Below are positions 27,714-36,311 of a stretch of DNA of 64,000 nt, piece after piece. The first letter of the stretch is position 1, and every line of letters begins with the position of its first letter. Position numbers and translations under genes: made by a program. Below the pieces are notes generated by a model. That model was given only the letters and a program-made list of their open reading frames with translations. It was not told where the DNA came from and made no database searches. Source of the DNA: CAVTJL01 sp963828215 (GTDB lineage: Bacteria; Pseudomonadota; Alphaproteobacteria; Geminicoccales; Geminicoccaceae); the NCBI GenBank assembly GCA_963828215.1, contig CAWHFO010000059.1, forward strand, positions 186,001-250,000, read 5' to 3'.

Positions 27714-29516
27714 ATGACCATGCAGGGACCCACGCCGAGCGTGAACAGAGCCTTGCCCATGCGGGTGGGTGGCTTCGCTACCTTGGCCGAGGGGCTGGAC
27801 TATGCCGCGCAGGGCGAGACCGGCGTCAATTTCTTCTCGTCCCGCGGCGAGCTGGAACGCGCCCTTCCCTACCGCGAGCTGCGCGAGCGCGCGGTGGCGC
27901 TGGCCTCGCGTCTCCCGTCGGCGGGCCTGAAGCGCGGCGACCGGGTCGGCGTGATCGCCGATACCACACCCGACTTCCTGACCGTCTTCTTCGGCTGCCA
28001 GTATGCCGGCATGGTGCCGATCCCCCTGCCCCTGTCGGTGAATTTCGGCGGGCAGAGCGCCTATGTCGAGCGCCTGCGCGGCATGCTGGCCAGCGCCGAC
28101 GCCCGTGCCGCGATCGGCGCCGAGGAGCTGATCCCGACGCTGGCCGAGGCGGTCGGCCCTGTCGCCGACGTCGTGGTCGCCACGGTGGATACCCTGATGG
28201 AGCTGCCGGAGAGTGGCCTCCCTCTGGCGCCCCTGACGCAGCGCGAGCCCTGCTACATACAATATTCCTCGGGCAGCACGAGCCTGCCCCGCGGTGTGCT
28301 CGTCACGCAGCGCGCGATCACCGCCAACGCGCAGGCGATCGCCATCCAGGGCCTGGACGTGCGCGAGGGCGACCGCTGCACCTCGTGGCTGCCGCTCTAC
28401 CACGACATGGGCCTCGTCGGCTGCTGCCTCACGCCCGTGCTGGCGCAGTTCTCGGTCGACTATATCCCGACGACCGGCTTCGCCCGGCGTCCGCTGGTCT
28501 GGCTCAAGGTCATGTCCGAGCAGCGCGGGACCGTGTCGTTCAGCCCGACCTTCGGCTACGAGCTCTGCGCCCGGCGCGCCGCCGGCGGCGCCGGCCGGGA
28601 CCTGGATCTCAGCCACTGGCGGGTCGCCGGGATCGGCGGCGAGATGATCCGCACCAAGGCCCTCAACGAGTTCGCCCAGACCTTCGCCGCCTCCGGCTTC
28701 GACCCCAAGGCGTTCCTCCCGAGCTATGGCCTGGCGGAGGCGACGCTGGCCGTCACCTTCGCGCCGCGGGGCCGGGGCGTCACGACCGACCTGGTCGAGC
28801 AGGGCGAGGCCTTCGAGCGCGGGCGTCGGGCGATCCCGGCGTCCGACTGCGCCGACCGGCCGGGCCGCCGCACGCGCGCCTTCGTGAACTGCGGCCGGCC
28901 GATGCAGGGCTACAAGGTCGAGATCCGGGACGATCTCAACCGCCGCCTGCCCGACCGTATCGTCGGCCGGGTCTGCATCCACGGTCCCAGCCTGATGACC
29001 GGCTACTTCCGCAATCCCGAGGCGACCCGCAGCGTCATGCTGCCGCGCGGCTGGCTCGACACCGGCGACATGGGCTACATGGTCGAGGGCGAGCTGATCA
29101 TCACCGGGCGCAGCAAGGACCTGATCATCTTCAGCGGCCGCAACATCTGGCCGCAGGACCTCGAATGGGCGGTCGAGCGGGTCGAGGGCGTGCGGGCCGG
29201 CGACGTCGCGGCCTTCGGCGTCACCGGCGACGACGACCGGGAGCGGGTCGTGGTCATCGTCCAGTGCCGGACCACCGACCCGATGGCCCAGGCGGAGCTG
29301 CGCCGCGAGGTCCACAGCGCGGTCCACCGGACGGCCGGCGTCGACTGCGAGGTCGTCCTGGCCCCGCCCCGCTCGCTGACCTTCACCACGTCCGGCAAGC
29401 TCAGCCGCGCCGCCGCCAAGGCGAAGCTGCTGAGCGGCACGATCCGGGACGTGGCCGACCTCCCGGATCTCGTGGAGCCGCCGGCCGAGTACGGCCTGCT
29501 CGCCGTCGCCAGCTGA
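27714..29516 (+). CDS. fatty-acyl-AMP ligase (acyl-ACP synthetase) of the sphingolipid locus
   Basis: This 600-residue adenylate-forming enzyme has the core motifs YIQYSSGSTSLPRGVLVTQRA (P-loop), LPLYHDMGLVG, FLPSYGLAEATLAVTF, GWLDTGDMGYM and GRSKDLIIFSGRNIWPQDLE. The LPLYHDMGL and GYGLAEATLA-type sequences and the overall length fit fatty-acyl-AMP ligases, which hand the acyl group to a carrier protein rather than CoA. In Caulobacter ceramide synthesis a related ligase charges the dedicated carrier protein. It heads a plus-strand operon with the epimerase, carrier protein and serine palmitoyltransferase genes. ATG 27714 is chosen; the ribosome site is weak and ATG 27720 is possible. Confidence 0.88.
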   Translation: MTMQGPTPSVNRALPMRVGGFATLAEGLDYAAQGETGVNFFSSRGELERALPYRELRERAVALASRLPSAGLKRGDRVGVIADTTPDFLTVFFGCQYAGMVPIPLPLSVNFGGQSAYVERLRGMLASADARAAIGAEELIPTLAEAVGPVADVVVATVDTLMELPESGLPLAPLTQREPCYIQYSSGSTSLPRGVLVTQRAITANAQAIAIQGLDVREGDRCTSWLPLYHDMGLVGCCLTPVLAQFSVDYIPTTGFARRPLVWLKVMSEQRGTVSFSPTFGYELCARRAAGGAGRDLDLSHWRVAGIGGEMIRTKALNEFAQTFAASGFDPKAFLPSYGLAEATLAVTFAPRGRGVTTDLVEQGEAFERGRRAIPASDCADRPGRRTRAFVNCGRPMQGYKVEIRDDLNRRLPDRIVGRVCIHGPSLMTGYFRNPEATRSVMLPRGWLDTGDMGYMVEGELIITGRSKDLIIFSGRNIWPQDLEWAVERVEGVRAGDVAAFGVTGDDDRERVVVIVQCRTTDPMAQAELRREVHSAVHRTAGVDCEVVLAPPRSLTFTTSGKLSRAAAKAKLLSGTIRDVADLPDLVEPPAEYGLLAVAS

Positions 29517-29529
29517 GAGCCGCCACTCT

Positions 29530-30490
29530 CTGGCCTCTGCCTCTTCGGCGCATCAGGGCCTCGTCGCCGTCACCGGCGGCACCGGATTCATCGGTCGTCG
29601 CCTGGTCTCGCGGCTGCGGGCCGTGGGCATCCCCGTTCGGGCGCTGGCGCGACGGCCGGCCGCCGCCGGGCTGGGGCCGGGCGTCGGAGGTCGTGCGCGG
29701 CGACCTCGCCGATCGGCGGGCGGTCGACGAGCTCGTGCGCGGCGCCGCGGTGGTCGTCCACGCCGCCGGCATCGTGAGCGCCAGCCATGTCGCCGACTAT
29801 CATCGAGCCAATGCCCTGGGGACGGAAGCGGTCGTGCGGGCGATGCTGGATGCCGCCGGCCCCGGCCGGCTCGTGCTCGTGTCGTCGCTCGCCGCCCGGG
29901 AGCCGGGCGTTTCCGCCTATGCGCGGAGCAAGCTCGCCGGCGAGGCGATCGTCCTTCGTGATGCGGAGGCGCTCCGGGCCGTCATCGTCAGGCCGCCCGC
30001 GGTCTACGGGCCGGGCGACCGGGCCACGCTCCCCTTGTTCTCGGCCATGAGCCGTGGGCTGCTCGTGGTCCCCGGGGCGCGGACCACCCGCTTCTCGATG
30101 CTCTTCGTCGACGATCTGGCCGAGCTTCTGGCCAGGCTCGTCGCGGGGCCGGTCGCTCCGGGAGCGCTGATGGAGCCCGACGACGGGACGGCCGGCGGCT
30201 ACGGCTGGGCGGACGTGGCGGCGATCGCCCAGGCCGCCCTCGGAAGACGCGTGCGCTTGATCGATCCGCCAAGGGCGATCATATGGCCAGTCGCGGTCGG
30301 GTCCGAGATCGTGGCACGGCTGGCGGGTGGGCCGCCGTTTCTCGGCCGGGAGAAGCTGGGCGAGCTGCTTCACGAGGACTGGGTCGCGTCCGGCGGGACG
30401 AGCCCGGCCCTCGGGTGGGCGCCGACGGTGCGGCTCGCGGACGGCTTTCGGACCACGATGGCCTGGTATAAGCAGGCCGGATGGCTCTGA
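29530..30490 (+). CDS. cerR: NAD-dependent epimerase-type reductase, CerR-like (one frame break, start unclear)
   Basis: This extended short-chain dehydrogenase has the Rossmann motif VAVTGGTGFIGRRLV, GDLADRRAVDELVRGAAVVVHAAG, SAYARSKLAGE (catalytic YxxxK) and RPPAVYGPGDRATLPLF. In Caulobacter an NAD-epimerase-like enzyme of the same cluster position (CerR) reduces the 3-keto group of the acylated base to give dihydroceramide, and that role is inferred here from context. The frame changes near 29680. In the frame of the Rossmann motif no ATG, GTG or TTG lies between the previous gene and the motif, so the start is uncertain; 29530 is a CTG placeholder. The last codons overlap an alternative start of the carrier protein gene. 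Confidence 0.82.
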
Positions 30491-30546
30491 TGCCGGCCAC
30501 GAAGCCCGGCGGGCCGAGCCCGAGAGCCCAAGGGAGTGGATCGGCG

Positions 30547-30798
30547 ATGGTGACGTCCGACGACCCGATCTTTCGAGAGATCTGCGGCCTCGCCGTGCGC
30601 TATGCGCCGCCCGGCGCCGAGCTGCTGCCGACGACGGAGCTGGCGACGGAGATGAACATCAATTCCGTGGCGGCCATGGACCTGGTGATGGAGATCGAGG
30701 ACAAGTACGGGATCGACGTGCCCATGAACCAGATCTCGGAGCTGCGCAGCCTCGGCGATCTCGTGGGCCTCGTCCGCCAGCAGATCGAGGCGCATTGA
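30547..30798 (+). CDS. dedicated acyl carrier protein
   Basis: This 83-residue acidic protein is an acyl carrier protein: DPIFREICGLAVRYA (helix I) and EMNINSVAAMDLVMEIEDKYGIDVP (phosphopantetheine helix) and a C-terminal LGDLVGLVRQQIE. The modified Ser lies in NINSVAAM, where most carriers have DSL, an unusual local sequence. ATG 30547 has GGAG ten bases upstream; the earlier ATG at 30481 lies inside the epimerase gene and has no ribosome site. It sits directly before serine palmitoyltransferase, four bases away, as in the Caulobacter locus, so it probably carries the acyl chain used for condensation with serine. Confidence 0.88.
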   Translation: MVTSDDPIFREICGLAVRYAPPGAELLPTTELATEMNINSVAAMDLVMEIEDKYGIDVPMNQISELRSLGDLVGLVRQQIEAH

Positions 30799-30802
30799 GC
30801 CG

Positions 30803-32032
30803 ATGGACATCTTCGACAAGTACGCGCTGCTCGCCGGCCGGCACGACAAGGTTCTCCAGCACGGCGTCGATCCGTTCGGCGTCAGCCTCGACGAGATCCT
30901 CTCGCCGACCGAGGCGCGGATCGGCGGGCGCCACACGATCCTGGTCGGCACCAACAACTATCTCGGGCTGACCTTCGATCGGGCCTGCATCGACGCCGCG
31001 GTCGAGGCCGTGGTCGCGCAGGGGACCGGCACCACCGGCTCGCGGATCGCCAACGGCACCTACGCCGGGCATCGGGATCTCGAGACGGCCATGGCCCGGT
31101 TCCTCGGGCGCCGCTCCTGCATGGTCTTCACGACCGGCTACCAGGCCAATCTCGGGATGATCGTGGGCCTGGCGGGCGCCCGCGACGTCATCCTCCTCGA
31201 TTCCGATTCGCACTCCTCCATCTATGACGGCTGCCGGCTGTCGGGTGCCAAGGTCATCCGCTTCCGTCACAACGACCCCGAGGATCTGGACAAGCGCCTG
31301 GCGCGGCAGGAGGAAGGCGACTGCCGCCTCGTGATCGTCGAGGGGCTGTACAGCATGCTCGGCGATGTGGCGCCGCTGAAGGAGCTGGTCGAGGTCAAGA
31401 AGAGGCACGGCGCCTATATCCTGGTCGACGAGGCCCACTCGTTCGGCGTGTACGGCGAGCGCGGACGCGGGGTGGGCGAGGCCCAGGGGGTCGACGACGA
31501 GGTCGACTTCGTGGCCGGCACGTTCAGCAAGAGCCTCGGCGCCGTGGGCGGGTTCGGCGCCTCGAGCCATCCCAAGTTCGACGTCCTGCGCTATTGCTCG
31601 CGGCCTTACATGTTCACGGCCTCGCCCAGCCCTGCGAGCATCGCGTCGGTCAGGGTGGCGCTGGAGCGCATCGCGGCCGAGCCCGAGCTGCGCACCCGCA
31701 TCTGGGCCAATGCGCGCCAGCTGCACGCGGGTCTCTCCGATCTGGGCTTCGAGATCTGCTCGCCCGAGAGCCCGGTCGTGGCCGTCCGGCTGCCCGACGA
31801 GAAGACCGTGGTGTACGCCTGGAACCGCCTGCTGGAGCAGGGCGTCTACGTCAATCTCGCCGTGCCGCCCGGGACCCCCGGCGGCGTGTGCCTGCTCCGC
31901 TGCAGCGTCTCCGCCGCCCACCGGCCCGAGCAGATCGCCCTGGTCTGCGAGCGCTTCGGCCGGGTCGCCGCGGAGCTCGGGATCCGGCCCCACCGGAGCG
32001 AGACGATGTCGGCCCCGCGAGCCGTAGGCTGA
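30803..32032 (+). CDS. spt: serine palmitoyltransferase (alpha-oxoamine synthase family)
   Basis: Serine palmitoyltransferase condenses serine with an acyl thioester to 3-ketosphinganine, the first committed step of sphingolipids, using pyridoxal phosphate. The intact 409-residue protein shows NNYLGLTFD, GTGTTGSRIANGTYAGHRDLE, FTTGYQANLGMI, DSDSHSSIYDGCRLSG, VEGLYSMLGDVAPL, LVDEAHSFGVYGERGRG and the cofactor Lys in FVAGTFSKSLGAVGGF. The family also contains KBL and AONS, but the adjoining carrier protein, acyl ligase and later ceramide genes favour serine palmitoyltransferase. It ends four bases before the stop of the opposing nucleotidyltransferase gene. Confidence 0.92.
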   Translation: MDIFDKYALLAGRHDKVLQHGVDPFGVSLDEILSPTEARIGGRHTILVGTNNYLGLTFDRACIDAAVEAVVAQGTGTTGSRIANGTYAGHRDLETAMARFLGRRSCMVFTTGYQANLGMIVGLAGARDVILLDSDSHSSIYDGCRLSGAKVIRFRHNDPEDLDKRLARQEEGDCRLVIVEGLYSMLGDVAPLKELVEVKKRHGAYILVDEAHSFGVYGERGRGVGEAQGVDDEVDFVAGTFSKSLGAVGGFGASSHPKFDVLRYCSRPYMFTASPSPASIASVRVALERIAAEPELRTRIWANARQLHAGLSDLGFEICSPESPVVAVRLPDEKTVVYAWNRLLEQGVYVNLAVPPGTPGGVCLLRCSVSAAHRPEQIALVCERFGRVAAELGIRPHRSETMSAPRAVG

Positions 32033-32036
32033 CCCG

Positions 32037-32973
32037 CTACCGAAAGGCCCCTTTCCGGTACAGGCGCCAGAACTGCACGATGGCGCCGGCAATCGGGTGG
32101 CGGCGCTGCCATGGCGTGACGGTCACGGCGACCCCCGAGTGGCGCGAGATCTTCCAGGCCAGATAGTCGGCGCCGCCGTCGAAGGTGAAGGACGCCTTGA
32201 GGAGCCGCAGGACGGACCAGGCCTTGCCTCTGAAGGCGCCGGCGCCGCCAGGCGCGGGCACCTCGTAGCGTGGCCGCGGCATCGGGCACGGGCAGGTCCG
32301 TCTGCAGCGCCTCCATCAGGCGATCGTAGCGCCCGGAGCTCGCCTCGTAGAGCTGTGCGGCACGATGCGGCTTCTCCGCCCGAAGCTCCGTCCGATAGGT
32401 CGCCTCGAACGCGCGTGTCCAAAAGACGGCCGGCTGCAACGCTGGCCCGAGCAGCGGCCGCACGGCACCGGCCAAGGTCCAGACCGCGTTGGCCAGCACT
32501 CGGGAGATCCGGGCCGCCGTCGCTTCGTCCTTTGCCCAGACGAGCCCGGTGGGCTGGGCGAAGCGCGCCCAGAAGTAGGGATTGTCGGTAGCCGGCGAGA
32601 CCAGCCTTTCCAGCTGATCGAGGCCGACGGTGGCGTACTTCGCGCGCAGCCGGGCGGTGCCCAGCGCCGTCTCGATATAGTAGACATTGGGCGGAACCCG
32701 GCGATTGAGCCAGCGCATGACCCGGCTCTTGTGGAGCGCCTCGTAGCTCTCGGCCACCAGATAGAGATCGACCAGCTTTCCCTCGACCGCCCCGTCGCGA
32801 AGGGCGCTGCCGTAGAAGAGGACGGCCACGATGGCGTGGCCGTGCCTCGCCCGCGCGGCGTCGGCCAAGGCTCGGACCTCGGCGGGCGCAGCGGTCGACA
32901 TCTCGCTCAGGACAAGGGCGCGGACCGCCTCGCGAGCGGCTGCCGACTCAGAGACGGACGAATCGCACGACAT
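32037..32973 (-). CDS. Tam41-like nucleotidyltransferase, candidate CDP-lipid synthase (one frame break)
   Basis: About 311 residues. The N-terminal domain has the nucleotidyltransferase pattern AIVAVLFYGSALRDG then KLVDLYLVAESYEALHKSR, followed by VPPNVYYIE, LRAKYATVGLDQLERLVSP and YFWARFAQPTGLVWAKD. The order GS, D-hydrophobic-acidic-poor strand, VYY, KYATVGLDQL and RF-QP closely follows mitochondrial Tam41, a CTP:phosphatidate cytidylyltransferase. That similarity is by eye. The C-terminal part (FRGKAWSVLRLLKASFTFDGGADYLAWKISRHSG in pieces) is in another frame, break near 32278. It overlaps the lipid kinase gene by 26 bases if the ATG at 32973 is used; ATG 32901 is also possible. Confidence 0.7.
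32038..32060. terminator. hairpin at the convergent spt / minus-operon junction
   Basis: TACCGAAAGG at 32038-32047 pairs with CCTTTCCGGTA at 32050-32060 across a two-base loop, with one bulged base. It begins six bases after the spt stop and overlaps the last codons of the opposing gene. No U-run follows in either direction, so it may be a weak bidirectional terminator or simply a stable hairpin. Confidence 0.45.
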
Positions 32974-33901
32974 CGGGAGCGGTCAGGACGAGCGGCGAGT
33001 TGTGACCGGCCGAGAAATACTCGCCGTCGATGGTGAATGGCCCGGCCAAGCGCAGGGCCACCCGGTCGGCATCGCGGCTGAAATAGCCGGGCTCCGGAAG
33101 GGTGGAGCGGTCGTGGCCATAGAGGACGCGCCAGGCGGAGCGGAGCATGCGGGCCGGCGGATAGCCGACGCTCGTGTAGCGAAGGGCCCTGCCGCGGAGG
33201 TTCCAGAAGGGATGGGAGCGAAGGACCAGCCGGTCCAGCGTCGTCGCCAGGAGAAGAAGCTCGCGCTGCCGCCTCGTCTCGCCGTCGATTTCGGCCTCGA
33301 CCTCGACACCCTCGAGCATCCCCGCGGGCTTCCTCCCTACCGCCCAGCCCGCGAGCAGCTTCACCAGGGTCGTCACATTGGCCCACTCTCCTTTGAAACC
33401 CATGGTGTGGACCGACTGCTTGCAGAGCCGGATGGCATCGAAGATCCCGGCGGCGCCGAAGAACATGCCCCGTTGCGGGGGCGTGCCGAGCGCCCCGGAC
33501 ACGCGGAGCGGCCGGCGGGGGACGATGTGAGCGTCCAGGGCGCCCGAGCGGGCGGCGGCGAGAAGGCGGTCGAGCGAGGCGGGCCCGCCGCCGCGCAGCC
33601 CACAATCCTTGGCCGTCATGTTCGCCATGCCGCGCGGGAGGATCGCCACGAGCGGCAGGTCGGCGAACGGGCGGTCCTCGAGGAGCGCCGTCAGCACGCC
33701 CTGGACGGTGCCGTCGCCGCCGTTGACCAGGACGAGCCCCGCCTCCCGACGGGCCAGCTCGCGGACGAGCTCGCCCGGATCGGTGCCCGCCGCGAAGTCG
33801 ACCTCGACCACGTCGCCGGCGCCGCGCAGCCTGTCCCGCAGAGGAGCAGCGCCCCGCCTGTTGCGCTCGCTGCGGGTATTGTGGATCACGCCGATCAACA
33901 T
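32948..33901 (-). CDS. cpgB: diacylglycerol/ceramide kinase-like lipid kinase
   Basis: This intact 317-residue protein has a DAGK catalytic domain: MLIGVIHNTRSERNRRG, LVLVNGGDGTVQGVL (nucleotide-binding GGDGT), LVAILPRGMANMTAKD and GMFFGAAGIFDAIRLCKQ. The C-terminal half has FTIDGEYFSAGHNSPLVL, the usual second domain. Caulobacter CpgB, a ceramide kinase of this broad family, lies in its sphingolipid locus, so I infer ceramide or long-chain-base phosphorylation. The gene is followed by the Tam41-like gene and preceded, four bases away, by the LptG-like gene. Confidence 0.82.
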   Translation of the reverse strand: MLIGVIHNTRSERNRRGAAPLRDRLRGAGDVVEVDFAAGTDPGELVRELARREAGLVLVNGGDGTVQGVLTALLEDRPFADLPLVAILPRGMANMTAKDCGLRGGGPASLDRLLAAARSGALDAHIVPRRPLRVSGALGTPPQRGMFFGAAGIFDAIRLCKQSVHTMGFKGEWANVTTLVKLLAGWAVGRKPAGMLEGVEVEAEIDGETRRQRELLLLATTLDRLVLRSHPFWNLRGRALRYTSVGYPPARMLRSAWRVLYGHDRSTLPEPGYFSRDADRVALRLAGPFTIDGEYFSAGHNSPLVLTAPDVVRFVRL

Positions 33902-33904
33902 GGC

Positions 33905-35014
33905 TCAGGCTGGCCGCGTCTGGAGCCCCGCGCCGCGCAGCCGGGCCGCGAGCAGCTCGGGAGCGCCACTCAGCCACAAGACCACGAGGGCCAAGACGCA
34001 GGGCGAGATCCAGGCGGCAAGGACCGGATCGACGAGGCCGACCTCGCCCAGCGCCAGAAGGACCCCGTGCGTGATGATCGTCGTGAAGCCGATGGCGAGG
34101 CTGCGGACGAAGAGCGGCAGGATCATCCCGGTCCGGCTGAACCGTCGGATCAGGCCGAAGACGAGGAAGAGCATCAGGGCGGGAAGGGCGGTGCCGGCGA
34201 TGCGCGCATGGAGCCAGGTCCGATAGGCGTCCGCCGAGCCGACCCCATAGCCGTGGTGCCTCACGATGTCGGCGAGGTCCAGGACGCCCAGCTCACGCGG
34301 GAGCTTGGCCATGAGCTCGATCTTGTCGAGCGGTATCGTGACCGGCCAGAAGAGCTTCGCCTGCTCGGTCGGCGGTGCCGTGCTGGCCGGCCGACGAACC
34401 ACCCCTTCGAGCTCCCACCCTCCGGGCACCAGCTCGACGTGGCGGGCGAAGATCTGCTCGATCAGCAGGCCGGTCTTGTCGCGGCGAAAGATGCGCACAT
34501 CGTCGATCCTGCCGCCGGCGATGGCGTCCGCCGGCAGGCGCAGGATGTCCGTGCCGCTGCGCACCCAGATGCCATCGCTGGACGGGCCGCTGGTGCGGCT
34601 GAACTCGCTCACGCGGAGCGCCCGCAGCTCGGGCACGGTGGCCGGGATGCCGAAATCGTCGATCGCGAACTTCCCGACCATCAGGGCCAGAGCCATGGGC
34701 AGAAGACGGGCGATCGTGCCGGCCCTGGATACCCCGGACGCCCAGATGACGACGAGCTCGCTGCGACGGATCAGCTCCATGGCCGTGAAGAGCGCCGCCA
34801 CGAGCGTCACGAGGGGCAGGATCTCGGTCAGCAGGGAGGGCATGCGGATCACCGCGTACTGGGCCAGCGCCATGGAGGTGCCATCGGTGCGCCGCAGCAC
34901 GCGGCTGCCCACGTCCAGGAGATCGAAGAGGAGCGCGAAGCCGCTGGCGGCGATCAGGACGACGACGAACCGCCGGAGAAACATCTTGTTGAGATAGAGG
35001 GTGAGACGGCTCAT
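33905..35014 (-). CDS. LptG-like permease of the YjgP/YjgQ family
   Basis: This 369-residue membrane protein has the YjgP/YjgQ layout: three N-terminal helices (RFVVVLIAASGFALLFDLLDVG, MPSLLTEILPLVTLVAALFTAMELIRRSELVVIWASGVS in pieces), a periplasmic beta-jellyroll of about 150 residues, and three C-terminal helices. The MELIRRSELVVIWASGVS sequence is the family's cytoplasmic coupling region. It overlaps the LptF-like gene by four bases. True LptFG move lipopolysaccharide with LptB. A second pair inside a sphingolipid operon suggests it moves the sphingolipid instead. Confidence 0.85.
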   Translation of the reverse strand: MSRLTLYLNKMFLRRFVVVLIAASGFALLFDLLDVGSRVLRRTDGTSMALAQYAVIRMPSLLTEILPLVTLVAALFTAMELIRRSELVVIWASGVSRAGTIARLLPMALALMVGKFAIDDFGIPATVPELRALRVSEFSRTSGPSSDGIWVRSGTDILRLPADAIAGGRIDDVRIFRRDKTGLLIEQIFARHVELVPGGWELEGVVRRPASTAPPTEQAKLFWPVTIPLDKIELMAKLPRELGVLDLADIVRHHGYGVGSADAYRTWLHARIAGTALPALMLFLVFGLIRRFSRTGMILPLFVRSLAIGFTTIITHGVLLALGEVGLVDPVLAAWISPCVLALVVLWLSGAPELLAARLRGAGLQTRPA

Positions 35015-36222
35015 GGGCGTACGGCGTCACCGCGCCCGAGCCTGGCCAGCCGGTCCGCCACGGCCTCGACCAGCGCCTCGATCGGGCGGCTGCCGCTCGA
35101 CCGGGGGACACGGCTGGCCTTGACCCATGAGAGGACCAGCCCGAGGGCGAGGAAGATCAGGAACGGCACCCAGAGGCCCAGCCAGCTCGGGATCTTGCCG
35201 TCGTCGGCCATCGACTCCCCGAACTGAAGAATCTGATTGTAGCTCAGGAGGATCGAGATACCGGCGAGGATCCCGTAGGAGCGCAGCGAGCGCCGTCGGG
35301 CGATGGCGAGCGGCACGGCGATAAGGGGAAGGACGAGCGTCGAGACGATCCTGACCAGACGCCCATTGAGCTCGGACGCGATCTCCTCGGGGCGGATGCC
35401 CGGAAGCGAGCGGCCCCGCGATGCCCAGAGCTCGGGGATCGTCATCTCGCGCTCGTCCTCGCCGCGCGGCCGAAAGGCCTGGGGCTCGGCGCCCTTCATG
35501 TCGGTGAGAAAGCTCTTGAAATGCACGCTGGCCCCGCCCTTGAGCGGCGCACCCTGCTCGTCGACGTCCTTCGCCGGCACGATCTGCTGCACGCCCTCGC
35601 CCAGGCTCAGCCTGAGCGGTTGGGCACCCTCCGCGGGCAGCACGTTGCCCCGCTCCGCCGTGACCGTCATCGTGTTGCCGGTGTCCTCGCGACTGTAGAG
35701 GAAGAGCCCGGTGAAGCTGCCTTGGTCGCTGCCCAGCGAATCGACGCTGTAGGTGGTGTCGTTGAGCGTCACGAAGGACTTGTCGTGCAGCAAGGCCTGG
35801 AAGGAGACGTTCGAGAGGGCGAAGAGCGCCGCCCGATAGGCGTAGCGGCTGTAGGGCTGCAGATAGGACAAGAGGGCCGTGTTGACGACGAGCAGCAGCA
35901 CCGAGAGGCCGAGCAAAGGGCGGAGCACGCCCTGAAGGCCGATGCCCGACGCCGTCATGGCGTCGAGCTCGCCGTCGCGGGACAGCCTGCTCACCGTGAG
36001 GAGGATGGCGATGAAGAACGCCGCCGGCACGGCCAGGCTCAGATAGTGAGGCATCAGGTAGCCCATCATCTCGAAGATGACGAGCAGGCTGCCGCGCCAT
36101 CCGACGACGATGTCCACCACCCGGAGCATCCGTTCCGCCAGCAGCGCGAAGAGCGCCACGAGCAGGATCGAGACGGTCGGGCGGGCCACCTGGCTCGTGA
36201 TGTAGCGGCTGTAGACGGTCAT
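35011..36222 (-). CDS. LptF-like permease of the YjgP/YjgQ family
   Basis: This 403-residue partner of the LptG-like protein has helices at ARPTVSILLVALFALLAERML, ALSLAVPAAFFIAILLTVSRLSRDGELDAMTASGIG in pieces, a periplasmic domain (FVTLNDTTYSVDSLGSDQGS, MTVTAERGNVLPAEGAQPLRLSLGEG) and C-terminal helices with IVSTLVLPLIAVPLAIARRR. The SRDGELDAMTASGIG loop is the coupling motif for the LptB ATPase. ATG 36222 starts the protein; the stop overlaps the next ATG as ATGA. An lptB-like ATPase is not seen in this operon, so a shared LptB is likely. Confidence 0.85.
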   Translation of the reverse strand: MTVYSRYITSQVARPTVSILLVALFALLAERMLRVVDIVVGWRGSLLVIFEMMGYLMPHYLSLAVPAAFFIAILLTVSRLSRDGELDAMTASGIGLQGVLRPLLGLSVLLLVVNTALLSYLQPYSRYAYRAALFALSNVSFQALLHDKSFVTLNDTTYSVDSLGSDQGSFTGLFLYSREDTGNTMTVTAERGNVLPAEGAQPLRLSLGEGVQQIVPAKDVDEQGAPLKGGASVHFKSFLTDMKGAEPQAFRPRGEDEREMTIPELWASRGRSLPGIRPEEIASELNGRLVRIVSTLVLPLIAVPLAIARRRSLRSYGILAGISILLSYNQILQFGESMADDGKIPSWLGLWVPFLIFLALGLVLSWVKASRVPRSSGSRPIEALVEAVADRLARLGRGDAVRP

Positions 36223-36311
36223 CGCTCGGAGCGGCTCTCAGTCGGCGATCGACACCGGAGCGTCGCGGCAAGGGAAGATCCAGGCTCTTACCCCAGGCAG
36301 ACCCGTCATGG

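Noticed and set aside
32948..33901. Calling the kinase a plain diacylglycerol kinase
   Set aside because: Possible from the domain alone, but its place inside a ceramide operon makes ceramide or long-chain-base kinase more likely; kept as an inference only.
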